Assembly: GCA_015067545.1 (NCBI GenBank) | Contig: SVMG01000007.1 | Coordinates: 37,892-101,891 of the forward strand | Source of the DNA: Oscillospiraceae bacterium | Lineage (GTDB): Bacteria > Bacillota > Clostridia > Oscillospirales > Oscillospiraceae | Direction of reading: 5' to 3' | DNA: 64,000 bases | Shown here: in pieces, positions 6,970-16,246 of the stretch | Layout: the number at the start of each line of letters is the position of its first letter | Position numbering within the stretch: the stretch's first letter is position 1 | Position numbers and translations under genes: made by a program | The notes under the pieces: model-generated | Told to the model about the DNA's origin: nothing | The model's input: the letters and a program-made list of their open reading frames with translations, nothing else | The model's database searches: none

Positions 6970-9027
6970 TTATACAAATCTAGTCCACTCGGTGATGAGC
7001 AAACCGGGGATCATCCATACCAGCTCATACAGCAGGAGGTTCTCCGGTGTCACCAGATATTCCGCATGCACCACCGACAGCGCCAGCATGATCAGCAGGC
7101 CCAGTATGCCGCCCACCATCTGCACCGCCACACCTGTAACGCAGGTGTTGTGCAGAGCACGGGCGCCGGTCACCGCATAAGCCGCACCGGCAAGTCCCTC
7201 CTGGGTAGTCAACGCAGCCACCTCTGCCTCCTCGTTTGCCTGGAAGGAAGCAATCGCATCGCGAACCTTCCGCTCCGGGAATGCCATGCGCCGGGGGTTC
7301 ACGCCGAACTTTCCGGCGATAAATTCTTCCGTCAGCATGAAGTCGCCACTGGTCAGCACCGGGGTAAGTCCCCGATAAGCGCACAGAGTCGTCAGACCCA
7401 GTGCTGCGGATTTTGTCTTATTGTAGGTAATGGCAAACACGCCGTTAAGCACGCCGTCAATGGCTGCGTACACCGCCTGGCTGATCTTTGCGCCCTCGGG
7501 GATCTCCACGCCCATTTCCTTGATAAAGGAGCGAGTGCCAACCAGCACGGCTTCTCCATTAACGATCCCGCCAACACCGCCATTGGGATAACGGCGCAGG
7601 GTCTCCACTTCAAAATGATAGCCGTTGCGGCTATCCAGCAGTTGATTGAACAGCGGCGCAAGTCCGCCTCCGTCCGCAGCCATCACAGCCGTGGTGTACG
7701 CCACCACCTGATCCGGATTGCGGCTGCCGTAAAACTTCAGTCCATTCATTTTCACAGAGCCCGCAGGGAACAGATCCTCGCCGTGCAAGGGAAATACCGC
7801 CTTGGTATTCAGCGCGGATACACCATGCCAGCCGCAAAGCACTGCGCCCAGTTTATGCAGCTTCCGTTCCAGGGTTGCTGTGGGTCGGGATACAGCAATA
7901 TGCGCCGTTGCCGGAACAGCCACCAGCAGCGATGCACTGAACAGGCGCACGCCTGTCATGATACCACCCAATACACCAGCAGTGATGGCAATGCCCAGAC
8001 TCAAAAACAGGGCAACCAATGCGTAAGTATTCAGTGTGCGTTCAGGTCCGGCCTGGACACGGTAGTGATCCATGAAATCCTCCACCTGTCCCTCGCCCCG
8101 CAAAATTCCGGGCAGGCCGTCGTAAAGATCCTCCTCCAACGCAACACTGTCCAGCCGGATGGCTTTTCGCATGGTGTCCATCTGCTTCAGCTCCGTGGTG
8201 CGGTTGTGATAGGCGCACCACAGCGACATGGTCATATTCAAGCTAAAGGGTGCACAGCAGGGCACATGAACCTGGTACAGGCACAGAATCCCATCTGCAG
8301 CGCAGGCAACCAGGCTGAACATCAGCAGCGTATTCAGAGAGAATCTGCGTTTGATCAGATCTCCAAAGCCCTCCATCAGCTGATAGCTTCCCAACAAGGC
8401 CGAGATCATCAGCCCCAGCAGCTGGCTGAACACCAGTAAGCGCATCCGTTCTTCCGGCACAACGCCCATGGCGTGCATAACGGCAGTGATCACGGACAGC
8501 AGCGACACCGCACCGCAGCCCAAAATGGCCGCCTGCAGCTTGCCGAAGCCCCGCTCTGTCAGCTGATAATACCGCTTCTCCGGGCCGGCGATCAGCTTCT
8601 TTTTCAGTTCCCGCAGACGGGATTTGGGACGAAATACAATGGGCTCCGGCGGGATATATTCTCCCATGGGATCCTCATATTCCGGTTCCCAGTTTTCTGA
8701 ATAAGGCTCTGTTTTTGGCGCTTCCTGTGGTACAGGCGCAGGCTCACGGGAAGTCTCCTGCTGTACGGGCGTGAAGGCGATGGTCTGATCGGTCACTTGC
8801 GTCTGCTTTTTCACTTCCCGGGTGATCTCATTGAGCCGCACCGTATCCTGAGGCATTGCCGGAGGCACATGCTCCCGCTGCACGGGCTTTCCGTCCCAAA
8901 CCAAAACATCCTCATCTTCCTGCAAAGGAAGTGCCTCGGGAGCATCCGAATTCTCCTGGGAAGAACCGAATTCCTTGAGAATGTCATCCAAGTTCAGATC
9001 GCCTGTATTCTTTTCCCATTGCTCCAT
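6970..9027 (-). CDS. P-type-ATPase-like membrane protein lacking the phosphorylation site
   Basis: A 685-residue protein. Residues 1-150 are polar and Pro/Glu-rich, probably disordered. Membrane pairs follow at about 162-190 and 196-220, with more segments at 231-251, 334-375, 632-652 and 662-680. From 365 the order matches the core of a P1-type ATPase: VAVPATAHI where CPC is expected, SRPTAT for ATPTA, a region 400-420 where DKTGT should be but which reads ALNTKAVFPLHGED, a nucleotide-domain-like GEAVLVGTRSFI (491-502), TSGD (559-562) for TGD and FPERKVRDAI (583-592) for P-domain PedK. GDGxND is replaced by TTQEG. The catalytic Asp and other essential residues are thus absent, so it should not pump ions by the usual cycle. 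It precedes nothing obviously related; rlmB lies just upstream on the same strand, 17 bases away. Confidence 0.75.
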   Translation of the reverse strand: MEQWEKNTGDLNLDDILKEFGSSQENSDAPEALPLQEDEDVLVWDGKPVQREHVPPAMPQDTVRLNEITREVKKQTQVTDQTIAFTPVQQETSREPAPVPQEAPKTEPYSENWEPEYEDPMGEYIPPEPIVFRPKSRLRELKKKLIAGPEKRYYQLTERGFGKLQAAILGCGAVSLLSVITAVMHAMGVVPEERMRLLVFSQLLGLMISALLGSYQLMEGFGDLIKRRFSLNTLLMFSLVACAADGILCLYQVHVPCCAPFSLNMTMSLWCAYHNRTTELKQMDTMRKAIRLDSVALEEDLYDGLPGILRGEGQVEDFMDHYRVQAGPERTLNTYALVALFLSLGIAITAGVLGGIMTGVRLFSASLLVAVPATAHIAVSRPTATLERKLHKLGAVLCGWHGVSALNTKAVFPLHGEDLFPAGSVKMNGLKFYGSRNPDQVVAYTTAVMAADGGGLAPLFNQLLDSRNGYHFEVETLRRYPNGGVGGIVNGEAVLVGTRSFIKEMGVEIPEGAKISQAVYAAIDGVLNGVFAITYNKTKSAALGLTTLCAYRGLTPVLTSGDFMLTEEFIAGKFGVNPRRMAFPERKVRDAIASFQANEEAEVAALTTQEGLAGAAYAVTGARALHNTCVTGVAVQMVGGILGLLIMLALSVVHAEYLVTPENLLLYELVWMIPGLLITEWTRFV

Positions 9028-9044
9028 TATTGCACTTCCTTTCT

Positions 9045-9842
9045 TTAGCCGATGCGCTGACGCACCGCTTCATACAGCAGGATCGATGCCGCCGCTGACG
9101 CGTTCAGCGACGAGATCCGCCCCCGCATGGGGATATTGACAGTCACATCGCAATTTTTCCGCACCAGCGGACTCATGCCGTCGCCCTCGTTGCCGATCAC
9201 GATGGCAGCAGGGCCGGTCAAATCTGCCTTGTACATGGGGATCGAACCTTCCGCTGCTGTACCAAAGATCCACACGCCCTTTTCCTTCAGTTCATTGATG
9301 GCGTTGTTGATATTGGTAACACGTGCCACCTTCATATATTCCACCGCGCCAGCGGATGCCTTGGCGACAGTCGCCGTCAAGCCCACACTGCGCCGCTTGG
9401 GAATGATCACACCGTGCGCACCGGCGCATTCCGCCGAGCGCATGATCGCGCCCAAATTGTGGGGATCGGTCAATTCGTCACAAATGACGATCAGGGCATT
9501 TTCGCCACGGGAGGCGGCTTCTTCCAAAATATCGTCAATGGTGCAGTATTCATGAGCGGCGGCCAGGGTGATCACGCCCTGGTGAGCCTTGGTAAAGCTC
9601 ATGGCATCCAGCTTCCGCCGGTCAACCGGCACCACAACTGCACCGGCTTCCTTTGCTTCAGCTGCCAGGCGCTGCAGACCTCTGTCCGTTTCACCGGAAG
9701 CAATAAACACCTTGTCGATGGTACGGCCGCTGCGCAGGGCTTCCTGCAGGGCATTGCGCCCCTCCAGCTGGCCTTCGATCTCTTCCGCAGGTGCGATATT
9801 TTGGCGCTTGTCAAATCGTTTGGGATTGCGTCTATCGTTCAT
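9045..9842 (-). CDS. rlmB: 23S rRNA 2'-O-ribose methyltransferase RlmB-type (SpoU/TrmH family)
   Basis: A 265-residue SPOUT methyltransferase. It has an N-terminal substrate-binding domain (EGRNALQEALRSGRTIDKVFI) and the three TrmH-family motifs in order: NLGAIMRSAE, VIGNEGDGMS and IPMRGRISSLNASAA, which make the knotted SAM site. RlmB methylates G2251 of 23S rRNA in E. coli; YacO-type proteins of Firmicutes are orthologous. The ATG at 9842 was chosen because GGAG lies nine bases before it; a TTG five codons upstream overlaps that site. A second SPOUT gene is at 56427-57176. Confidence 0.9.
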   Translation of the reverse strand: MNDRRNPKRFDKRQNIAPAEEIEGQLEGRNALQEALRSGRTIDKVFIASGETDRGLQRLAAEAKEAGAVVVPVDRRKLDAMSFTKAHQGVITLAAAHEYCTIDDILEEAASRGENALIVICDELTDPHNLGAIMRSAECAGAHGVIIPKRRSVGLTATVAKASAGAVEYMKVARVTNINNAINELKEKGVWIFGTAAEGSIPMYKADLTGPAAIVIGNEGDGMSPLVRKNCDVTVNIPMRGRISSLNASAAASILLYEAVRQRIG

Positions 9843-9877
9843 GGCAGTCCACTCCAAATGTCATTAAAGTTATGACC

Positions 9878-9906
9878 ATTATAACAGATTCCAAGTGTCT
9901 GTACAA
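9878..9906 (-). promoter_or_regulatory. Promoter of rlmB
   Basis: Minus strand TTGTAC (9901-9906), 17-base spacer, TATAAT (9878-9883). Confidence 0.7.
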
Positions 9907-9979
9907 CAAATTTTTTCCGAAAACAGCCCCGTTTCGAGGAAGTTTACAGAAATTTTACGGCATAATAAGGAAACATTCA

Positions 9980-10008
9980 TTGCTCTTAGCGAAAAAATAT
10001 GATATGAT
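9980..10008 (+). promoter_or_regulatory. Promoter of ftsH
   Basis: TTGCTC (9980-9985), 17-base spacer, TATGAT (10003-10008), 32 bases before the ftsH start and divergent from the rlmB promoter. Confidence 0.6.
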
Positions 10009-10039
10009 GATGCAAAATCCAGCCCAAGGAGGCAGTAAC

Positions 10040-12106
10040 ATGGATCAAAAAGGAAATAATCCTCAAAATAACAAACCGGGAAACGACAAACGCCCAAAGA
10101 TCAGTATTTGGGCAACGCTGCTCATTGCTGTTGCCATTGTTGTGGTGATCGGCACGCTCTATAATGTCATTGCCGGCAGCCAGTACACACAGACCACTTA
10201 CTCTGATTTTCTGGAGGCAATGGAAGACAACAATCTGGAAGAAGTGCAGCTGCAATACGACCGGATCATCTACATGACCAAGGAAGAGGCTGCCAAGCCT
10301 GCGGCTGAGCAAAAAGCCTGCTTCACCGGTCTGCCCACGGGTGACAAAATGGCATTGGTTGCTCAGCTTCATGAAATGGGTGTTACGGTCAATCAAGAGA
10401 TCGTGGAGGACAATTCAACCATTTTGCTGATCCTCTACTACGCACTGATGATCGGCGTGCTGTTCTTCACCATGCGCATGATCACCAAGCGCATGAGCGG
10501 TGACGGCATGATGGGCGGCTTCGGTCACAGCAAGGCTAAGATGTATATGGAAAAGGAGACAGGTGTCACCTTCCAGGATGTGGCCGGCCAGGACGAAGCC
10601 AAGGAATCCTTGCAGGAGATCATCGACTTCCTGCACAATCCCAAAAAGTACACCGATATCGGTGCAAAAATGCCCAAGGGTGCACTGCTGGTGGGCTCTC
10701 CCGGTACGGGTAAAACCCTGATCGCAAAGGCTGTCGCCGGCGAAGCAGGTGTTCCCTTCTTCTCCATCTCCGGTTCTGACTTTGAAGAAATGTTCGTGGG
10801 CGTTGGTGCAAGCCGTGTCCGCGACCTGTTCCAGCAGGCCACCAAGGTCGCTCCCTCCATCGTCTTCATCGATGAGATCGACGCCGTGGGCCGCTCCCGG
10901 GATTCCCGGTTTGGCAACAACGATCAGACCCTCAATCAGCTTTTGGGCGAATTGGACGGCTTTGATTCTTCCAAGGGTGTTGTGATTTTGGCCGCCACCA
11001 ACCGGCCCGAAATTTTGGACAAGGCTCTGCTCCGGGCAGGCCGTTTTGACCGCCGGATCGTGGTAGACCGCCCCAATCTCCAGGGCCGTTGGGATACCCT
11101 GAAGGTGCATACCCGCAAGATCAAACTGGCTGAAGATGTGGATCTGAAGAAGATCGCCCAGGCCACCGCCGGTGCAGTGGGTGCAGATCTTGCAAACCTT
11201 GTAAACGAAGCTGCCCTTCGCGCGGTACGCCAGGGCCGTCAGATGGTCAACCAGGAAGACCTGCTGGTTTCCTTTGAGACCGTCATCGCCGGCACGGAAA
11301 AGAAAAACACCGTTTTGGGCGAGACCGAAAAGCGGATGGTCGCTTACCACGAGGTCGGCCACGCACTGATCTCTGCTTTGGAAAAGCATGACACTCCCGT
11401 TTCCAAAATCACCATTGTTCCCCATACCGACGGCGCGCTGGGCTACACTCTGTACCTGCCGGAAGAGGAAAAATACCTCTCCACCAAGGAAGAGCTGCTG
11501 GTGCAGCTGCGCTCCCTGTTGGGTGGCCGTGCGGCAGAACAGCTGGTGTTTGGCACAGTAACCACCGGTGCCGCCAATGACTTGCAGCGGGCAACCGCTT
11601 TGGCCCGGAACATGGTCGCCCTGTACGGCATGAGTGATGAACTGGGCCTCATGGCCCCGGCAAGCATCACCAATCAGTATTTGGAGGATCATGCACAGCT
11701 GGATTGCTCCCAGGCTACCGCCGCAACCATTGACACCACAGTGCAGAAGATCTTGACTCAGTGCTTTGCCGATGCGATGCGTATCCTCACCGAAAACCGG
11801 GAATTGCTGGATGAGATCTCCGAATATCTGCTGGTGAAGGAATCCATCACCGGTGACGATCTGATGGCCTTCATCGACCCTGAAAAGAAAGCAGAGCTCC
11901 TGGCCCGGGATGCCGCCGAAAAGGCCGCCGAGGAAGCCAAGACCGCGGAAGAAGCTGCTAAGGAAGAACCCGTTACCGAGGAAACTACTGAGGAAAAGCC
12001 TGCTGCTGAGGAAACTCCCGTAGAAGAAGCTTCCGAAGAAGCTACTGAAGAAGCTACTGAAGAAGCTACTGAAGAAGCTACTGAAGAAGAGAATACGGAA
12101 GAATAA
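10040..12106 (+). CDS. ftsH: ATP-dependent zinc metalloprotease FtsH
   Basis: A 688-residue membrane AAA protease that degrades misfolded membrane proteins and regulators. Membrane segments at about 22-45 and 126-146 flank an extracytoplasmic domain. AAA motifs: Walker A GSPGTGKT (219-226), Walker B VFIDEIDA (275-282) and the second region of homology ending GRFDRR. The protease zinc site is HEVGH (437-441), with Asp514 in TTGAANDLQ as third ligand. The ATG at 10040 is preceded by AAGGAGG; an open frame continues upstream but overlaps the promoter. The C-terminus is an unusual Glu/Ala/Thr-rich tail of about 60 residues ending in exact EEAT repeats. Confidence 0.96.
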   Translation: MDQKGNNPQNNKPGNDKRPKISIWATLLIAVAIVVVIGTLYNVIAGSQYTQTTYSDFLEAMEDNNLEEVQLQYDRIIYMTKEEAAKPAAEQKACFTGLPTGDKMALVAQLHEMGVTVNQEIVEDNSTILLILYYALMIGVLFFTMRMITKRMSGDGMMGGFGHSKAKMYMEKETGVTFQDVAGQDEAKESLQEIIDFLHNPKKYTDIGAKMPKGALLVGSPGTGKTLIAKAVAGEAGVPFFSISGSDFEEMFVGVGASRVRDLFQQATKVAPSIVFIDEIDAVGRSRDSRFGNNDQTLNQLLGELDGFDSSKGVVILAATNRPEILDKALLRAGRFDRRIVVDRPNLQGRWDTLKVHTRKIKLAEDVDLKKIAQATAGAVGADLANLVNEAALRAVRQGRQMVNQEDLLVSFETVIAGTEKKNTVLGETEKRMVAYHEVGHALISALEKHDTPVSKITIVPHTDGALGYTLYLPEEEKYLSTKEELLVQLRSLLGGRAAEQLVFGTVTTGAANDLQRATALARNMVALYGMSDELGLMAPASITNQYLEDHAQLDCSQATAATIDTTVQKILTQCFADAMRILTENRELLDEISEYLLVKESITGDDLMAFIDPEKKAELLARDAAEKAAEEAKTAEEAAKEEPVTEETTEEKPAAEETPVEEASEEATEEATEEATEEATEEENTEE
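12035..12082 (+). repeat. Four exact 12-base tandem repeats in the ftsH tail
   Basis: GAAGAAGCTACT repeats four times in frame, encoding EEAT units. A multiple of three, so copy-number change would lengthen or shorten the tail without a frameshift. Confidence 0.9.
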
Positions 12107-12110
12107 AATT

Positions 12111-12142
12111 ATGAGCCTGCTGGAATGCCAGCAGGCTCATTT
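12111..12142 (+). terminator. Terminator of ftsH
   Basis: Perfect 13-bp stem ATGAGCCTGCTGG / CCAGCAGGCTCAT with a four-base loop, then TTTTCT. Confidence 0.85.
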
Positions 12143-12205
12143 TCTACTTTTCATTCTTGCCATTTTGTGGTATAATGGACAGGAAATCAATCAAAGGAGT
12201 TACTT

Positions 12206-14335
12206 ATGCTTTCCATTGCTGAGATCCTGTCCCAGGAGCTGGGACAAAAACTTGCCTATGTCCAAAATGTCATTGATCTGATGGACGAGGGCAATACCAT
12301 TCCATTTATTGCCCGTTACCGCAAAGAAATGCACGGTGCCATGGACGACACCGTTTTGCGGAATTTGGAGACCCGGCTAACCTACCTGCGCAATTTGCAG
12401 GAGCGTCGGGACGAGGTCAAGAAATCCATTGAAAATCAAGGAAAACTCACCGAGGAGCTGTCCGCCGCTATTGATAACGCCGCCACTTTGGCTGAGGTGG
12501 AAGACCTCTACCGCCCCTATAAGCAGAAGCGCCGCACCCGTGCGTCCATCGCCCGGGAAAAGGGCTTGGAGCCTTTGGCGGAAGCCATTTTCGCACAAGA
12601 TGGACAAGACCCTGCCGTGTTGGCTGAGGCCTATGTTAATCCCGAAAAGGAAGTCAACTCTGTGGAAGAGGCCCTGACCGGCGCGTCGGACATCATTGCT
12701 GAGAACCTTTCCGACGATGCCGCCATCCGCAAATCCCTCCGGGAGCTGGTGCTGCGCAAGGGCGTCTTCACCTGCAAGGCCGAAGACGCGGAAACGGATA
12801 CCGTCTACCGTCTGTATTATGACTTCAGTCAGCCCATTTCCCGGCTGCTGGATCACCAGATCCTGGCTATGAACCGAGGCGAAAAAGAGGGCATTTTGAA
12901 GCCCAATGTGACCCTCCCCGGCAACGAGGGCGCAGCATTGGTCTGTCGCGCTGCGCTGAAGCCTACCATGTTCGTCTCCGCCTTTGTCCGTGCCGCCGCT
13001 GAGGATGCCTACGAACGGCTGATCTTCCCCTCCATCCAGCGAGAGATCCGCTCCGAGCTGTCCGACCGGGCCTATGGCGGTGCGATCCACAATTTCGCAT
13101 TGAACCTCAAGCCCCTGCTGATGCAGCCCCCTGTCAAAGGCTTTGTCACCATGGGTCTGGACCCCGGATATCGGAACGGCTGCAAGGTCGCCGTGGTGGA
13201 TGCCACCGGCAAGGTGCTGGACACCGCCGTGGTCTACCCTACTTTCAGCGAGCGGAAGAAGCAGGAGGCCATCGACATTCTGTCCGTCCTCATGCGCAAG
13301 CACAAGGTACAGCACATCGCCATCGGTAACGGCACTGCCTCCCGGGAGACGGAAGCTATGACTATGGAGCTGCTCCACAGTTTCCCCAACGCCAGCTACA
13401 TGATCGTCAATGAAGCCGGTGCTTCCGTCTACTCTGCCTCTCCCCTGGCGGCTGAGGAATTCCCGGATTATGATGTGAACCTGCGCTCTGCCGTTTCCAT
13501 TGCCCGCCGCCTGCAGGATCCCCTGGCAGAACTGGTTAAAATCGATCCCAAGGCCATCGGCGTGGGTCAGTATCAGCACGACTGCCCACAAAAGGAGCTG
13601 GATGCCGCTTTGGGCAATGTGGTAGAAGACTGCGTTAATGCGGTTGGTGTGGATCTGAACACTGCTTCCCGGAGTCTGCTGGAGCAGGTTTCCGGTCTGA
13701 ACAGCACCACTTCCAAGAATATCGTAGCATTCCGGGAAGAAAATGGCCCATTCACCAGCCGGACACAGCTGAAGAAAGTGCCCAAGCTGGGCCCCAAGGC
13801 ATTCCAGCAATGTGCCGGCTTCCTGCGCGTACCGGAAAGTAAGGAGATTTTGGACAATACCGGTGTCCATCCCGAATCCTACGATGCGGCCAAGGAGCTG
13901 CTGGCGCTGTTGGGTAAAGATAATTTGCAAGAGTTGCCTGCCAAGCTGGAGGCCTATGGCACAGCCAAGGCGGCACAGGAATGCGGCGTAGGCGAACCCA
14001 CCCTCATCGACATTGCCAAGGAGCTGTCCAAGCCCGGCCGTGACCCCCGTGATGAGCTGCCTGCTCCCATTCTGCGCAAGGATGTGCTGGACATCAAAAA
14101 TCTGCTTCCCGGCATGGAGCTGACCGGCACGGTGCGCAATGTCATCGACTTTGGTGTATTCGTGGACATTGGCGTGCATCAGGACGGCCTGGTGCATATC
14201 TCCGAGGTGTGCAATCGCCGCTTGAAGCACCCCAGCGAGGCCGTAAAGGTGGGCGATGTGGTCAAAGTTGTGGTTCTGAGTGTGGATGTTGACCGCCACC
14301 GCATCAGTCTGAGCATGAAACAGGCAAAGAATTAA
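12206..14335 (+). CDS. tex: Tex-family RNA-binding protein
   Basis: A 709-residue protein of the Tex (toxin expression) family, a conserved nucleic-acid-binding factor. Order of domains: N-terminal helical Tex domain (FIARYRKEMHGAMDD near residue 35), YqgF/RNase H-like domain (GLDPGYRNGCKVAVVD near 320), helix-hairpin-helix region (LNTASRSLLEQVSGLN near 480) and a C-terminal S1 domain (about 632-705, GVFVDIGVHQDGLVHIS). Length is typical. AAAGGAG lies just before ATG 12206; an extended -10 (TGGTATAAT, 12168-12176) sits upstream. Monocistronic, with a terminator at 14341. Confidence 0.95.
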   Translation: MLSIAEILSQELGQKLAYVQNVIDLMDEGNTIPFIARYRKEMHGAMDDTVLRNLETRLTYLRNLQERRDEVKKSIENQGKLTEELSAAIDNAATLAEVEDLYRPYKQKRRTRASIAREKGLEPLAEAIFAQDGQDPAVLAEAYVNPEKEVNSVEEALTGASDIIAENLSDDAAIRKSLRELVLRKGVFTCKAEDAETDTVYRLYYDFSQPISRLLDHQILAMNRGEKEGILKPNVTLPGNEGAALVCRAALKPTMFVSAFVRAAAEDAYERLIFPSIQREIRSELSDRAYGGAIHNFALNLKPLLMQPPVKGFVTMGLDPGYRNGCKVAVVDATGKVLDTAVVYPTFSERKKQEAIDILSVLMRKHKVQHIAIGNGTASRETEAMTMELLHSFPNASYMIVNEAGASVYSASPLAAEEFPDYDVNLRSAVSIARRLQDPLAELVKIDPKAIGVGQYQHDCPQKELDAALGNVVEDCVNAVGVDLNTASRSLLEQVSGLNSTTSKNIVAFREENGPFTSRTQLKKVPKLGPKAFQQCAGFLRVPESKEILDNTGVHPESYDAAKELLALLGKDNLQELPAKLEAYGTAKAAQECGVGEPTLIDIAKELSKPGRDPRDELPAPILRKDVLDIKNLLPGMELTGTVRNVIDFGVFVDIGVHQDGLVHISEVCNRRLKHPSEAVKVGDVVKVVVLSVDVDRHRISLSMKQAKN

Positions 14336-14340
14336 GGAAA

Positions 14341-14370
14341 GCGCGCTGTGAAATCACAGCGCGCCCTTTT
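14341..14370 (+). terminator. Terminator of tex
   Basis: Stem GCGCGCTGTG / CACAGCGCGC with a four-base loop followed by CCTTTTC. Confidence 0.85.
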
Positions 14371-14371
14371 C

Positions 14372-14400
14372 TTGACATCAAATTGGCTTGTTGGTATAAT
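14372..14400 (+). promoter_or_regulatory. Orphan consensus promoter, antisense to cysE
   Basis: Perfect TTGACA (14372-14377), 17-base spacer and perfect TATAAT with an upstream TGG (14395-14400). It fires rightward from behind the tex terminator into the 3' end of cysE. No gene begins on this strand until cysK at 15300. Confidence 0.7.
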
Positions 14401-14403
14401 GGT

Positions 14404-15219
14404 TTACAGTTCTTCCCGGCTGCGCAGCAGCAGCTCCGGGGACTTCATAATGACTGTGGTATTGGCCGGAATGGAACGGGTCACAAAGGCATTTGCGCCA
14501 ATAACACAGCCCTTGCCGATGACGGTTTCGCCACCGAGTATGGTAGCGCCGGCATAAATGGTCACACCGTCTTCAATGGTAGGATGCCGTTTTGCACCTG
14601 CCAGGCTCTGACCGCCCCGGGTGGAAAGACCGCCCAGGGTCACGCCCTGGTATAGCTTCACGCGATCACCGATGATGGTGGTCTGACCAACAACAATGCC
14701 CGTACCATGGTCGATGAAGAAATGCGAGCCGATGGTGGCACCGGGGTGAATGTCGATACCCGTGGTACTGTGAGCCGCCTCGGTCATCATTCGGGGAATC
14801 AGCGGTACATTCAGCATGTAAAGCTCGTGAGCCAACCGGTACACAGTAATTGCATAGATGCCCGGGTAAGCCAGCACGATCTCATCGTAGCCGGTGGCTG
14901 CCGGGTCACCCTCAAAGGCGGCCTGCAGATCCGTCTCCACCATGGCGCGCACCGCAGGAATGCGGTTCAAAAAAGCTTTGCACAGTTCGTCCACCTGCTC
15001 CTTGGGGCAGACCTTGGACAGCTGGCTGTACAGCTCTGCATAGACCTTCGGAATTTTCTCATCCAGCTTGGTTTCTGCCACCTGGAAGAATACCATCTCA
15101 TGAAGCTGGGCTAAAATACTCTTGACGGCATTGCGGTCCGGAAATCGCTCCCACTGGATGGTATCCATCAGTCGTTGCTTGTGATAATCCTCACGGATGG
15201 CATCTGTCAGTTGTTGCAT
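14404..15219 (-). CDS. cysE: Serine O-acetyltransferase
   Basis: A 271-residue protein that makes O-acetylserine from serine and acetyl-CoA, the first step of cysteine synthesis. The N-terminal half is helical and the C-terminal half is a left-handed beta helix of hexapeptide repeats, with the catalytic region GIDIHPGATIGSHFFIDH and VVGQTTIIGDRVKLYQGVT. The long N-terminal part resembles the variant used by many Clostridia. The ATG at 15219 was preferred since AAAGGAG lies 8 bases before it; ATG 15225 overlaps that site too closely. cysK, the next enzyme, starts 80 bases away on the other strand. Confidence 0.93.
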   Translation of the reverse strand: MQQLTDAIREDYHKQRLMDTIQWERFPDRNAVKSILAQLHEMVFFQVAETKLDEKIPKVYAELYSQLSKVCPKEQVDELCKAFLNRIPAVRAMVETDLQAAFEGDPAATGYDEIVLAYPGIYAITVYRLAHELYMLNVPLIPRMMTEAAHSTTGIDIHPGATIGSHFFIDHGTGIVVGQTTIIGDRVKLYQGVTLGGLSTRGGQSLAGAKRHPTIEDGVTIYAGATILGGETVIGKGCVIGANAFVTRSIPANTTVIMKSPELLLRSREEL

Positions 15220-15245
15220 ATCCATCGCTCCTTTATCCTCGTCTC

Positions 15246-15257
15246 TTATCATGATAA
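15246..15257. promoter_or_regulatory. Palindrome between cysE and cysK
   Basis: TTATCATGATAA is a perfect 12-base palindrome in the short gap between divergent cysE and cysK. A shared operator is possible, but only position supports it. Confidence 0.35.
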
Positions 15258-15299
15258 TCAGTATAGCACCTTTTGGCTCATTTTGAAAGGAGATTTTTT

Positions 15300-16208
15300 A
15301 TGAATATCCAATCTTCTGCTACAAATTTAATTGGAAATACACCTTTGCTCCAATTTGATCATGCACATTGCACCATTTTGTGCAAAATCGAAGGCAAGAA
15401 TCCCGGCGGTTCTGTGAAAGACCGGGTTGCACTTTATATGATCGAGGAAGCAGAAAAGCAGGGTGTTTTGACCCCCGGCACGCAGATCATCGAGGCCACC
15501 TCCGGCAACACAGGCATTGGTCTGTGCGCCATCGCCGCAGCCAAGGGTTATCCCATGACCATCGTCATGCCGGACACCATGAGCATGGAGCGCCGTCTGC
15601 TCATGGCCGCCTACGGCGCGAAGGTCGTCCTCTCCCCCGGTAAGGATGGCATGAGCGGTGCGATTGCCCTTTCCGAGAAATTGGCCGCGGAAGCAGAAAA
15701 GGCTTTCATTCCCGGTCAGTTTACAAATCCTGCCAATCCCAAAGCCCACTATGAGACCACCGGCCCGGAAATTTGGCGGGATACTGATGGAAAAGTGGAT
15801 ATTTTCGTAGCCGGCATCGGTACCGGCGGCACGATCACCGGCGTAGGCCGTTATTTGAAGGAGCAGAATCCGAATATCCAAATCGTTGGTGTCGAGCCTG
15901 CTTCTTCCGCAGTCCTCTCCGGGAAGCAGGCAGGAAGCCACGGCATTCAGGGTATTGGCGCAGGTTTTATTCCCGAAGTGCTGGATCGCAGCATTTTGGA
16001 TGAGGTGATCCCTGTTTCGGATGAAGCCGCCATGGAAACCGCACGGGATTACGCCAAAACTCAAGGCGTACTTGTGGGCATTTCCTCCGGCGCGGCATTG
16101 TGGGCCGCACTGGAATTGGCAAAGCGCCCGGAAAACACCGGCAAGACCATCGTCACCCTCCTGCCCGACTCCGGCGAACGGTATCTTTCCACAGGTCTAT
16201 ATAAATGA
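15300..16208 (+). CDS. cysK: Cysteine synthase (O-acetylserine sulfhydrylase)
   Basis: A 302-residue PLP enzyme that turns O-acetylserine and sulfide into cysteine. Visible: the PLP lysine at residue 40 in GGSVKDR, the substrate loop TSGNTG, the phosphate-binding GTGGT and the C-terminal SSGAA. Length matches CysK. ATG 15300 follows GAAAGGAGATTTTTT, a strong site; upstream in-frame codons lie before it. Divergent from cysE, so the two steps of cysteine synthesis face each other. Confidence 0.95.
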   Translation: MNIQSSATNLIGNTPLLQFDHAHCTILCKIEGKNPGGSVKDRVALYMIEEAEKQGVLTPGTQIIEATSGNTGIGLCAIAAAKGYPMTIVMPDTMSMERRLLMAAYGAKVVLSPGKDGMSGAIALSEKLAAEAEKAFIPGQFTNPANPKAHYETTGPEIWRDTDGKVDIFVAGIGTGGTITGVGRYLKEQNPNIQIVGVEPASSAVLSGKQAGSHGIQGIGAGFIPEVLDRSILDEVIPVSDEAAMETARDYAKTQGVLVGISSGAALWAALELAKRPENTGKTIVTLLPDSGERYLSTGLYK

Positions 16209-16212
16209 CAAA

Positions 16213-16246
16213 ACAGTCCATCCCAACAGGATGGACTGTTTGTTTT
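16213..16246. terminator. Bidirectional terminator
   Basis: Stem ACAGTCCATCC / GGATGGACTGT with T-rich flanks on both sides, between convergent cysK and the Dabb-domain gene. Confidence 0.8.

Noticed and set aside
9843..10039. Extended N-terminus for FtsH starting at 9791
   Set aside because: That frame crosses rlmB's start and both promoters; the strong AAGGAGG points to ATG 10040.
12377..14299. 640-codon open frame antisense to tex, and similar long frames antisense to ftsH and to serC/DUF1015
   Set aside because: Same reasoning: they follow from the codon bias of the real gene opposite, and their translations show no domain motif.
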